Of a stretch of DNA of 36,793 bases, positions 20,557-29,211 are shown one piece after another (position 1 is the first letter of the stretch; each line of letters begins with the position of its first letter). The position numbers and the translations under genes are program-made. The notes beneath the pieces were generated by a model that made no database searches, was not told the DNA's origin, and saw only the letters and a list, made by a program, of their open reading frames with translations. The stretch is from Bacteroidales bacterium (GTDB lineage: Bacteria > Bacteroidota > Bacteroidia > Bacteroidales > VadinHA17), in assembly GCA_030692905.1 (NCBI GenBank), contig JAUYBT010000168.1, positions 1-36,793 of the forward strand. Direction: 5' to 3'.

Positions 20557-21143
20557 TTCACGGTTTATCTGACAAGGCTAAAAATGATCTGTTACTTGTG
20601 CAAGAGGCCAGGAGAGGTAATGAAAAAGCTTTTGCCAGCCTGATGAACCGATACCGGGATTCAATATATTTTTTGCTCCTCAAAATGGTTAATAACTCTT
20701 CTGATGCCGAAGACCTTACTATTGAAGCTTTTGGAAAGGCTTTCCGAAGTCTTGATTCGTACACTCCGAAATTTGCATTCAGCACCTGGCTTTTTAAAAT
20801 CGCTACAAATAACTGCGTTGACTTCATAAGGAAGAAACAGCTCGCTCCCACTACTTTTGATTATTTGCAGGATAATTTAGACAATGCAACTGTAAATATA
20901 CAATCGGATATGCCGGATCCGGAAGAGTTATTGATTAACCACCAGAAAATAGCCGCCCTGAAAGATATCGTTAGCCAGCTAAAACCAAGATATAAATCGT
21001 TGATTGAATTGCGTTATTATAAGGAGTACTCTTATGAAGAGATTTCTTCAGAGCTCAACCTTCCTATCGGTACAGTAAAAGCACAACTATACCGGGCTAA
21101 AACATTGCTATATAATATATTAATCAAAACAGGTAACAGTTAG
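20547..21143 (+). CDS. ECF-type RNA polymerase sigma factor
   Basis: Sigma region 2 (NRYRDSIYFLLLKMVNNSSDAEDLTIEAFGKAFRSLDSY) and region 4 (ELRYYKEYSYEEISSELNLPIGTVKAQLYRAKTLL). Confidence 0.92.
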   Translation: MEIIHGLSDKAKNDLLLVQEARRGNEKAFASLMNRYRDSIYFLLLKMVNNSSDAEDLTIEAFGKAFRSLDSYTPKFAFSTWLFKIATNNCVDFIRKKQLAPTTFDYLQDNLDNATVNIQSDMPDPEELLINHQKIAALKDIVSQLKPRYKSLIELRYYKEYSYEEISSELNLPIGTVKAQLYRAKTLLYNILIKTGNS

Positions 21144-21766
21144 TGTCAGAAAGTATTTTTAGCTATTTTCCTTTATTGTCCGAAATTCAGAAAGAGAAGC
21201 TGTCGCAGCTAAGGCAGATCTACGACAGATGGAACAGAATGATCAATGTGATATCCCGTAAGGATATGGATAATTTTCTTGTTCATCATGTTCTTTATTC
21301 AATGGCTATAGCAAAAGTCATCTCCTTTTCACCAGGAACAAGGATCCTTGATGTCGGTACAGGAGGCGGATTCCCCGGAATACCTCTGGCTATTATGTTC
21401 CCCGATTCGGAATTCACCCTTCTCGACTCAATTGAAAAAAAGATCAAAGTTGTTACGTCAATTGCTGATGAACTTGGATTGGTTAATGTATTCCCGTCCC
21501 GGAAAAGAGTTGAAGATGAAAAAGGCAAATACCATTTCGTCATAAGCAGGGCAGTTACTAGGTTCCCTCGATTTGTAAGCCTGACTGCAAAAAATATTGA
21601 CAAGTCCGGAAAAAACAACATCAGGAATGGCATTATATACCTCAAAGGTGGTGATCTCTCGCTTGAGCTCGCTCAGTTTCAAAACAGAACAATTGTGTGG
21701 AATATTAAAGACTTTTTCGCTGAATCTTTTTTTGAAACGAAAAAGATTGTATATCTGCCTGTTTGA
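21143..21766 (+). CDS. rsmG: 16S rRNA (guanine(527)-N7)-methyltransferase
   Basis: GTG start overlapping the sigma factor TAG by one base. RILDVGTGGGFPGIPLAIMFPDSEFTLLDSIEKKIKVV. Confidence 0.93.
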   Translation: MSESIFSYFPLLSEIQKEKLSQLRQIYDRWNRMINVISRKDMDNFLVHHVLYSMAIAKVISFSPGTRILDVGTGGGFPGIPLAIMFPDSEFTLLDSIEKKIKVVTSIADELGLVNVFPSRKRVEDEKGKYHFVISRAVTRFPRFVSLTAKNIDKSGKNNIRNGIIYLKGGDLSLELAQFQNRTIVWNIKDFFAESFFETKKIVYLPV

Positions 21767-21815
21767 TTTTTTTGAAAAAAAACATCGCCCCGGTTTTTAT
21801 ATTTCAAAAAAGTAC

Positions 21816-21823
21816 TACATTTG
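21816..21823 (+). promoter_or_regulatory. Putative -7 box of rpmH (TACATTTG)
   Basis: TAnnTTTG match 45 nt upstream of the rpmH ATG. Confidence 0.45.
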
Positions 21824-21867
21824 CAGTCTCAAATAAAACAGTATAGTCAACAAATATAATTGAAAAG

Positions 21868-22026
21868 ATGAAAAGGACATTTCAGCCATCAAGAAGGAAG
21901 AGAGCAAATAAGCATGGTTTCAGGGAAAGGATGTCAACTCCCAACGGAAGAAGGGTTCTTGCTACCCGCAGAGCAAAGGGAAGAAAAAAACTTTCAGTCT
22001 CCACCGAGCTTAAATTAAAAGGATAA
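21868..22026 (+). CDS. rpmH: 50S ribosomal protein L34, 52 aa
   Basis: [52 protein letters not shown]. Missing from the ORF track. Confidence 0.97.
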   Translation: MKRTFQPSRRKRANKHGFRERMSTPNGRRVLATRRAKGRKKLSVSTELKLKG

Positions 22027-22050
22027 TACACATTCTACAATATCTTCTTT

Positions 22051-22080
22051 AAGGTGCCTTTTATTAGGGCACCTTTTTTT
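22051..22080 (+). terminator. Rho-independent terminator of rpmH
   Basis: aaggtgcc-ttttatta-gggcacctt followed by a T-run. Confidence 0.85.
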
Positions 22081-22119
22081 TGTTTGTTATGAGTCTAGGG
22101 AATCACTAATAATTTACCG

Positions 22120-22277
22120 GGAGATTCCTCACTGGCGCTCGGAATGACAGGGCCTATTTGGGGTAACATAGGGAAGCAGAGGCGGTTTGCGGTGCGAACC
22201 GCCTCTGCTTCCCCCTCACCATATTTAAACTGTCATTCCGAATGGATCCGCCGCAGGCGGAGGAATGAGGAATCTCC
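22120..22277. repeat. Nested palindromic intergenic element
   Basis: Outer arms ggagattcctca (22120-22131) / tgaggaatctcc (22266-22277). Middle arms cggaatgacag (22140-22150) / ctgtcattccg (22230-22240). Inner 20-bp stem gggaagcagaggcggtttgc (22171-22190) / gcgaaccgcctctgcttccc (22194-22213) with one G-T wobble. Confidence 0.9.
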
Positions 22278-22447
22278 AATCGAATGGCAAAATAAAAGAA
22301 ATGAGAGAGAAAATATGAATGAATTTAGGTGCATGATTCCCGATACTCATATTGTTTTATATACTATGGTGGTAGCCACCCGGGCGGCTTTATTCTTTTA
22401 ATCCTCTCCTATTATTCTTAACTTTACCGACCTTATTAAATCATAAT

Positions 22448-23557
22448 ATGAACGACCTTTTAAACCATATTAACGATAAAGACCTCAGGCTGATCGCTGA
22501 TAAAATTGCAGGGAATACCCGCATCACCCCCGAAGATGGCTTATTACTTTATAAAAAAGCCGATCTGGCTTTGCTGGGTCTGCTTGCCGGTATTGTCAGA
22601 AGAAAGCATAACGGCAATTTTGCATATTTCAATCATAACTTTCACATCGAACCTACAAATAAATGCATATATAATTGCAGATTCTGCTCTTATCATAAAC
22701 CTGAGGGAGATCCTGAAAGCTGGGAATATAGTCATGAAGAGATGCTTGACATAGTAAAACGCTTTGATAATAAGAATGTTACTGAAATTCATATTGTTGG
22801 AGGAGTACATCCTTCATACGATCTTCATTATTGGGGACCACTTATTAAAAGAATTAAAGAGCACCGACCCAACCTGCATGTAAAGGCTTTTTCAGCTATT
22901 GAACTTGATTATATGATTACCCGTGCAGGGTGCACAATCGAAGAGGGATTAAAACTTTTAAAGGGCTATGGCCTCGATTCAATACCAGGAGGCGGTGCAG
23001 AAATATTCGATGAAGAACTCAGGAAGATGATTTGCGACGAAAAATCATCATCTGAACTATGGCTGACAATTCATGAGACTGCACACAGGATCGGTATTCC
23101 GTCAAATGCCACAATGCTTTATGGCCACATAGAAACATACAATCACCGCATCGACCACATGGAAAGACTTCGCACTCTCCAGGACAAAACAGGAGGATTC
23201 AATGCCTTTATCCCATTAAAATATAAGAAGTCTAACAACAGTATGTCATACCTGGGAGAAGTGAATATTATAGAAGATCTCCGAAACTATGCAGTATCAA
23301 GAATTTATCTCGATAACTTTCCCCACATCAAAGCATACTGGCCAATGACCGGGAAAGAAATCGCCCAGCTTTCTCTCTCTTTCGGTGTCGATGATATGGA
23401 TGGAACAATAGATGATACCACCAGAATCTATTCGATGGCAGGTTCAAAAGAGGAGAAACCGGCAATGACCACAGAAGAGATTTGTCATTTGATACGCGAA
23501 GCCGGATTCATTCCGGTAGAGAGAGATTCACTCTATAACCCCATTAAAGAATGGTGA
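22448..23557 (+). CDS. mqnE: Radical SAM aminodeoxyfutalosine synthase (menaquinone biosynthesis, futalosine pathway)
   Basis: EPTNKCIYNCRFCSYHKPEGDPESW (CxxxCxxC), EIHIVGGVHPSYDLHYW, FNAFIPLKYKKSNNSMSYLGE. Confidence 0.88.
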   Translation: MNDLLNHINDKDLRLIADKIAGNTRITPEDGLLLYKKADLALLGLLAGIVRRKHNGNFAYFNHNFHIEPTNKCIYNCRFCSYHKPEGDPESWEYSHEEMLDIVKRFDNKNVTEIHIVGGVHPSYDLHYWGPLIKRIKEHRPNLHVKAFSAIELDYMITRAGCTIEEGLKLLKGYGLDSIPGGGAEIFDEELRKMICDEKSSSELWLTIHETAHRIGIPSNATMLYGHIETYNHRIDHMERLRTLQDKTGGFNAFIPLKYKKSNNSMSYLGEVNIIEDLRNYAVSRIYLDNFPHIKAYWPMTGKEIAQLSLSFGVDDMDGTIDDTTRIYSMAGSKEEKPAMTTEEICHLIREAGFIPVERDSLYNPIKEW

Positions 23558-23577
23558 TCTCATTATAATTTTATCAG

Positions 23578-23585
23578 TACCTTTG
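23578..23585 (+). promoter_or_regulatory. Putative -7 box (TACCTTTG) for the PASTA gene
   Basis: TAnnTTTG match 28 nt upstream of the ATG at 23614. Confidence 0.45.
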
Positions 23586-23613
23586 CGTTTTAACTAATGT
23601 TCAATTTGTCAGT

Positions 23614-24465
23614 ATGAGCCTTAAAAATTTTATCCTAAGCAAAGTATTTATTAAGAATCTTGGGTTTGCGATTGTTATTATTGTTGGAGTTGTAATGATG
23701 TTGCTTATATATCTTAATTTCTATACCAGGCATGGACAGGCACGGCCTGTTCCCGATTTTTTCGGGCTTACAACGGAGCAGATGGCCAAACTGGCAAAAA
23801 AGAGCAGACTGAGATATCAGGTCATTGATTCAGTTTACACAACTCTTGTTCCACGTGGGTGTGTTGCTGAACAGAATCCCAAACCAGGATTCAAAGTGAA
23901 GAAATGGAGAAATGTCGTTCTTACAATCAATGCCTTTTACCCTGAAATGGTAGCTATGCCAAATCTTGTTGATCTTCCAAAAAGACAGGCAATATTACTT
24001 ACTGAGAGTTCAGGCCTTGAAATCGGACTTTTAATATACAGACCCGATCTCTCCATTGATGTTGTTATCGATCAACTGTATAACGGGAAAAATATCCCTG
24101 AAGGTGATTCCTTGCAGAAGGGTTCGGTGGTCGATCTTGTTCTTGGCAAAGGATTGAGTAACCAGCGTACTCCTGTCCCGGATTTAATAGGAATGAACCT
24201 TGAACCTGCAAAAAACAAAATTCTTGCCTCATCGCTTAATCTCGGGACATATATTTACGATAATACTATTATTAGTGGGGAAGACACTCTTCACGCTTTT
24301 GTCTATAAACAGAATCCCGAATTTAAAGATTATGCCAGCCTGCAGCTTGGATCTGTCATATACCTATGGCTTACAGTTGATTCAGCGAAACTCCGGGTCG
24401 ATTCAACCCTTATAATTTCCGACACAATCCCTTCTGTTGATCTTTTAAATAAGACATCTGACTAA
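23614..24465 (+). CDS. PASTA-domain membrane protein without a kinase domain
   Basis: Single N-terminal TM followed by PASTA-like repeats (PVPDFFGLTTEQMAKLAKKSRLRYQVIDSVYTTLVPRGCVAEQNPKPGFKVKKW; TPVPDLIGMNLEPAKNKILASSLNLGTYI...VYKQNPEF). Confidence 0.9.
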   Translation: MSLKNFILSKVFIKNLGFAIVIIVGVVMMLLIYLNFYTRHGQARPVPDFFGLTTEQMAKLAKKSRLRYQVIDSVYTTLVPRGCVAEQNPKPGFKVKKWRNVVLTINAFYPEMVAMPNLVDLPKRQAILLTESSGLEIGLLIYRPDLSIDVVIDQLYNGKNIPEGDSLQKGSVVDLVLGKGLSNQRTPVPDLIGMNLEPAKNKILASSLNLGTYIYDNTIISGEDTLHAFVYKQNPEFKDYASLQLGSVIYLWLTVDSAKLRVDSTLIISDTIPSVDLLNKTSD

Positions 24466-24470
24466 ACCTG

Positions 24471-26327
24471 ATGATCAAACAGATAATCTTATATTTGGTT
24501 CTTCTCAATGTTTGTCTGGTTATCTCACCTGCACAGGAAGTTGTTACAGGCCTGCAATCAAATTACAGTATTACAAAAACCAGGGATAATCAGGAAAAAA
24601 ACAAAGGAATAACCACTTCCGGTACCCTGGAACTTCCTCTGTTTGATGATTTTTCAGGGCGATCTGTTTTCCCGGATAGTAAAAAGTGGCTCGACGACTT
24701 TGTATTTATCAACAATACGTACTCCGACCGCCAGATCACTACAGGGATCGCCACTTTCGATGCTCTCGACAATACCGGCAGGCTATATGAGACTGCCTCC
24801 TCATCTGGATTCAAAGCCGACCAACTTACATCTCAACCTGTAAATCTTGATTATAACGCTTCAGAAAATATCTGGCTAAGTTTTTTTTATCAGGCAGGTG
24901 GGTTGGGTGATACTCCTGAAGCAAAAGACAGCATGACTCTTCAGTTTCTTGCACCTGTTGAGAACAAATGGTATTCCGTCTGGAAAGTTGATGGCAATGC
25001 AGATCAGAAGTTCAAACCGGTTATCATCAGGATCGATAAAACCCGTTTCCTTAAGAAAGGATTTCAGTTCCGTTTCATTAACTATGCAAGCCTCAGCCCA
25101 AACCTGAGTGACCCTTCCAGGGTTGGGAATTGTGATATCTGGAACATTGATTATGTTCTTCTTGACAAAAACAGGAATGCCGGAGACACTGTCTTTGCCG
25201 ATGTGGCTTTCAGACTTCCTCTCCGCTCTCTGCTCAAGAGTTATGAGGCAATGCCATGGAGACAATTCAGGCAGATCGAACTCCAGGAGATGGGCTCATC
25301 AATACCCATTCATTACCGCAATAATGATATAATTACCAGAAATGTAACCCGTAATTTTGAGATATGGGATGTTTACAAAAATTCGCAATCCCATTTTTTC
25401 TCAGCCGGCGCAACAAATATCAGTCCTTTAACCAACATCGATTACAACGCTAACCTTGTCTATACTTTCAACACTGTTAATACCGATTCTGCACTGTTCA
25501 GGATTACTTGCTCACTGAAAACAGATGAGTTTGATCCAAAGGGAAACGACACATTAGTCTATTTTCAGAATTTCAAAAACTATTTTGCATTTGACGATGG
25601 GTCATCAGAAGGGGGATACGGAATAAACGGACTTGGTTCAAGAAACGCGATGGTAGCTTACCGGTATGTATCATTCATTCAGGACACATTGAGAGCTATA
25701 AGTATATGCTTCAACGACAGCTATATGGATGCTAACAAAAGAGCATTTGACCTGATGGTTTGGGATAATAACAACGGCATACCCGGTAATGTAATATATT
25801 CCAGGGAAGAGGTTATGGTCGAACAGGGTGAAGCGATTAACGGTTTTTATACCTATAATATTCCTGAAGGGGTTATTGTGAACGACATATTTTATGTTGG
25901 CTGGAAGCAGCGATCAGAAACATTTCTGAATGCCGGCTTTGATATTAACACCCCTCACGCAGGCAGGCAGTTATTCTGGTTAAGTGGTGAATGGCAACAG
26001 TCGCAGGTACAGGGTAGCATAATGATAAGACCTGTTGTAGGTGATCCTCTGAAGATAACTTCAATTAATGATACTTATTACAGGAATAAAAACCTGATCA
26101 GTATATGGCCTAATCCTGCAACTGACTATGTCAATGTTAACCCGGGAGAACTAAAATTATCGGGATTGATCTACATAACAGTAATGGACCTATCTGGTCG
26201 TGAACTGATAAAAGTACCCTTCAGTGAACGGATTGAGATCTCTTCTCTGCATGAGGGCATATACATTATTATTACAAGTATAAATAGCTTACCTGTAGGC
26301 TATAACCGGTTAATTAAAACAAGGTAA
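24471..26327 (+). CDS. Secreted protein with C-terminal T9SS type A sorting domain
   Basis: Signal peptide (MIKQIILYLVLLNVCLVISPAQ). C-terminal SIWPNPATDYVNVNPGELKLSGLIYITVMDLSGRELIKV...GIYIIITSI...RLIKTR. Confidence 0.92.
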   Translation: MIKQIILYLVLLNVCLVISPAQEVVTGLQSNYSITKTRDNQEKNKGITTSGTLELPLFDDFSGRSVFPDSKKWLDDFVFINNTYSDRQITTGIATFDALDNTGRLYETASSSGFKADQLTSQPVNLDYNASENIWLSFFYQAGGLGDTPEAKDSMTLQFLAPVENKWYSVWKVDGNADQKFKPVIIRIDKTRFLKKGFQFRFINYASLSPNLSDPSRVGNCDIWNIDYVLLDKNRNAGDTVFADVAFRLPLRSLLKSYEAMPWRQFRQIELQEMGSSIPIHYRNNDIITRNVTRNFEIWDVYKNSQSHFFSAGATNISPLTNIDYNANLVYTFNTVNTDSALFRITCSLKTDEFDPKGNDTLVYFQNFKNYFAFDDGSSEGGYGINGLGSRNAMVAYRYVSFIQDTLRAISICFNDSYMDANKRAFDLMVWDNNNGIPGNVIYSREEVMVEQGEAINGFYTYNIPEGVIVNDIFYVGWKQRSETFLNAGFDINTPHAGRQLFWLSGEWQQSQVQGSIMIRPVVGDPLKITSINDTYYRNKNLISIWPNPATDYVNVNPGELKLSGLIYITVMDLSGRELIKVPFSERIEISSLHEGIYIIITSINSLPVGYNRLIKTR

Positions 26328-26336
26328 ACACCAAAA

Positions 26337-27371
26337 ATGACGGAAGAAGAATTAGTTGACCAGCAAGAGCTTTTTGAACATCACAGGTTTAAAGCCGATC
26401 CCGGACAATCGCTGCTGAGGATAGATAAATTCCTCTCAGACAGACTCGAGAACATTTCCAGAACACGCATCCAGAATGCCGCTAATGCAGGAAATATTCT
26501 GGTTAACAATAATCCTGTTAAACCGAACTATAAAGTTAAACCCGGGGACATAGTACAGGTAGTTTTGCCGACTCCCCCAAGAGAAATTGAACTTATTCCG
26601 GAAAACATTCCGTTAAATATTGTTTATGAAGATGATGATGTCCTGGTAGTTAACAAAGAACCCGGAATGGTGGTACATCCTGCCTATGGTAATTATTCCG
26701 GCACTTTGGTAAATGCATTGATGTGGCACTTCAGGGATCTTCCCCTTTTTAATACAGGTGAAAGCAGGCCGGGGCTGGTTCACAGGCTGGATAAAAACAC
26801 TTCCGGAATTCTTGTTATTGCAAAGAATGAATTCGCCCTGAACAGACTCTCGAAACAATTTTTTGATCGCACCACCGATCGAAGATATAATGCCCTCGTG
26901 TGGGGAACACCCGACCCGTTTGATGGCACTATTACGGGAAATATCGGCAGGAATATAAAAGACAGGAAGATAATGCAGGTGTTCAAGGATGGCAGTGAGG
27001 GGAAGACAGCAATAACACATTATAAGGTTATTGAGGATCTCGGATATATTTCACTTATTGAATGTAAACTTGAGACCGGTCGTACCCATCAGATCAGGGT
27101 CCATTTCAGTCATATTAAACACCCCTTGTTTAACGACGAGGAATACGGTGGAGATCAAATACTTAAAGGAACGACCTTTACAAAATATCAGCAATTTATT
27201 AAGAATTGTTTTAAGATACTTCCACGTCAGGCGCTGCATGCAAAATCGCTGGTATTCGATCATCCTGTTACCGGGAAAAGACTCTCTTTCGACTCCGATC
27301 TGCCTGACGACATGCAACAGGTAATTGAAAAATGGAGGAAATATATTTCCGGCAGGGATTCCACTCTATAA
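26337..27371 (+). CDS. RluA-family 23S rRNA pseudouridine synthase (S4 domain plus catalytic domain)
   Basis: S4-like N-terminus (LRIDKFLSDRLENISRTRIQNAANAGNILVNN). Catalytic PGLVHRLDKNTSGILVIAKNE and ETGRTHQIRVHFSHIKHPLFND. Confidence 0.95.
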   Translation: MTEEELVDQQELFEHHRFKADPGQSLLRIDKFLSDRLENISRTRIQNAANAGNILVNNNPVKPNYKVKPGDIVQVVLPTPPREIELIPENIPLNIVYEDDDVLVVNKEPGMVVHPAYGNYSGTLVNALMWHFRDLPLFNTGESRPGLVHRLDKNTSGILVIAKNEFALNRLSKQFFDRTTDRRYNALVWGTPDPFDGTITGNIGRNIKDRKIMQVFKDGSEGKTAITHYKVIEDLGYISLIECKLETGRTHQIRVHFSHIKHPLFNDEEYGGDQILKGTTFTKYQQFIKNCFKILPRQALHAKSLVFDHPVTGKRLSFDSDLPDDMQQVIEKWRKYISGRDSTL

Positions 27372-27511
27372 TTATAAGGTAATTTATCTATCTTTCCAAG
27401 CCTAGCGACCTGAGCTACACGCTCCACTCTTCTTCATAGTCGTATAGTCAAAGAGGGATGTTCATAAATACTGAAAACTATTGATTAACAAATAGTTAAA
27501 TCTCATTAACT

Positions 27512-27568
27512 TTAAGAAAAAACCCCGAAAAAGCTCGTAACAGCTAAAAATCGGGGTAATTTTCTTAA
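27512..27568. repeat. Long hairpin immediately upstream of the transposase start codon
   Basis: ttaagaaaaaaccccga (27512-27528) / tcggggtaattttcttaa (27551-27568). Pairs except for a small AT internal loop. Confidence 0.85.
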
Positions 27569-27574
27569 AACACT

Positions 27575-28939
27575 ATGAGAAAAATACGAAAAATTTACGA
27601 GACTACCCAAGAATTTAGCTTTATCTCACCTGAAAAAGAGTTTTCACTCTACTTTAAAGCGTTCCAACAGTCAGAACTTGGTGGAATTTATCAGGCAATA
27701 CCCTGGAATGAACTTGTTAAGAGTTTAAAAATCAGGAAGAACAGAAAAGGACCTGATCCGACATTTAGTCCACAGGGGATGCTTGCCCTGATGTTTTTAA
27801 AGTCATATGTGGGTTGTTCAGACAAGAAACTAATCATCCACCTTAACGGGAATATTCAGTTTCAAATGTTTTGCGGTATTTTCCTTGGTCCTGAGCATAT
27901 TAGCAATTACAAGATAGTCAGTGACATACGCTGTGAACTTTCCAAGAAAATTGACATCAAGGCACTTCAGGGTGTTTTGGCAGGTTCCTGGAAGCCTTAT
28001 CTGAAAGAACCCAATATCATGCTGGAAGACGCAACCTGTTATGAGACTTCCATGCGTTATCCAACCAACGTAAAACTTTTGTGGGAAAGCACAGAATGGT
28101 CATACAAACAGCTGAAGCTTATATGTAAATACCTAAAAATTAGAATGCCTCGAAATAAGTACGAAGAACAATGGAACAAGTATAACAACTATAGCCATAA
28201 GCGGAAGAAGACACATAAGGAAACAGCCAAACGTACCAGGAGCCTGCTCTATTTATTGGAAAAGATACTTGTTTTGCTCAAGGAAATAGAAAGTCAGTAT
28301 CAGCATCAGCTTGATTTGCCTAATAGATATTACACCAATATTAAAATCATTCGCAAAGTTCTAAAGCAACAGCAAGAGATTTTTCAAACAGGCAAGAGTG
28401 TACCCGATCGAATAGTAAGCATATCGAAATCATACATTAGGCCTATTGTTCGGGGCAAAGAAGTAAAAGCAGTTGAGTTCGGAGCCAAAGTGAATATGAT
28501 CCAGTTTGATGGGATCAACTTTATCGAGCATATAAGTTTTAATGCTTTTAATGAGGGGACAAGGCTTGTAAAGTCAATACGTTATGGGAGGAGCTTGTTT
28601 GGCAAGATCACCCATATATCGGCCGATGATATATATGCTACCAATGCAAACCGCAAATACAGTACCTCTGCACACATCGTGACCAATTTCAAGCGTAAAG
28701 GAAGGGCTGGAAAACATGAAGAACACAGGCGGATCATCAGCAGAGAGTTAAGGAAAGAGAGGACAATACGAATGGAAGGCAGTTTTGGAACAGAGAAGGA
28801 ACACTATGGACTTCAGAAGATTAAAGCCAGGACAGAGAAGAATGAAATCCTCTGGATCTTCTTCGGGGTACATACAGCAAATGCTGTTAGGATAGCAAAA
28901 CGTTTAGCTGTCTCAAGGGTCGAACGCATGGCATCTTAG
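27575..28939 (+). mobile_element. IS element transposase (DDE; IS5/IS1182-like, DUF772 plus DDE_Tnp_1 type), intact ORF
   Basis: N-terminal PTFSPQGMLALMFLKSYVGCSDKKLIIHLNGNIQFQMFCGI. Candidate catalytic acidic positions in LEDATCYETSMRYP, HISADDIYATNANRKY and RMEGSFGTEKEHYGLQKIKARTEKNE. IS ends were not resolved. Confidence 0.85.
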
Positions 28940-29122
28940 CAGAGTAAATCCAGAAGTTGCGGTACAACGATTGGGATTATTTTGCCTAATAATCACTCTT
29001 TTGTAAAAAATACAGCTCAAAAACCAATTTGGTTACTGTCAAAATGAAAAATGAGTAAAACTCAAGGTTGTGAATTATACTCATTTCTGAAATTTGTCCT
29101 TACTCCTGAAAATCCCCAAAGA

Positions 29123-29152
29123 GAACAAACGAATGAAGAACAAACGAATGAA
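29123..29152. repeat. Perfect tandem duplication of 15 bp (gaacaaacgaatgaa x2)
   Basis: Read directly. Confidence 0.95.
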
Positions 29153-29162
29153 GAATTTAGAA

Positions 29163-29211
29163 CTTTTGTCTTTTTACTTTTGTCTTTTGTCTTGCCTTAA
29201 GCCCTGAGCTA
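29163..29211 (-). repeat. 7-nt-periodic repeat tract at the 3' end of the TPM gene
   Basis: Minus strand after TAG: GCTCAGG GCTTAAG GCAAG ACAAAAG ACAAAAG TAAAAAG ACAAAAG. Confidence 0.75.

Noticed and set aside
22144-22401. 85-aa ORF (MTGPIWGNIGKQ...)
   Set aside because: It runs through the palindromic repeat element and has no domain-like sequence. Read as a chance ORF.
24876-25265. 129-aa minus-strand ORF inside the T9SS cargo gene
   Set aside because: Antisense shadow ORF with no start signals.
27398-27432. tRNA-like sequence on the minus strand (gtggagcgtgtagctcaggtcgctaggctt resembles an acceptor stem plus D-arm)
   Set aside because: No anticodon arm, T-arm or 3' acceptor strand follows. 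At best a tRNA fragment, and possibly coincidence.
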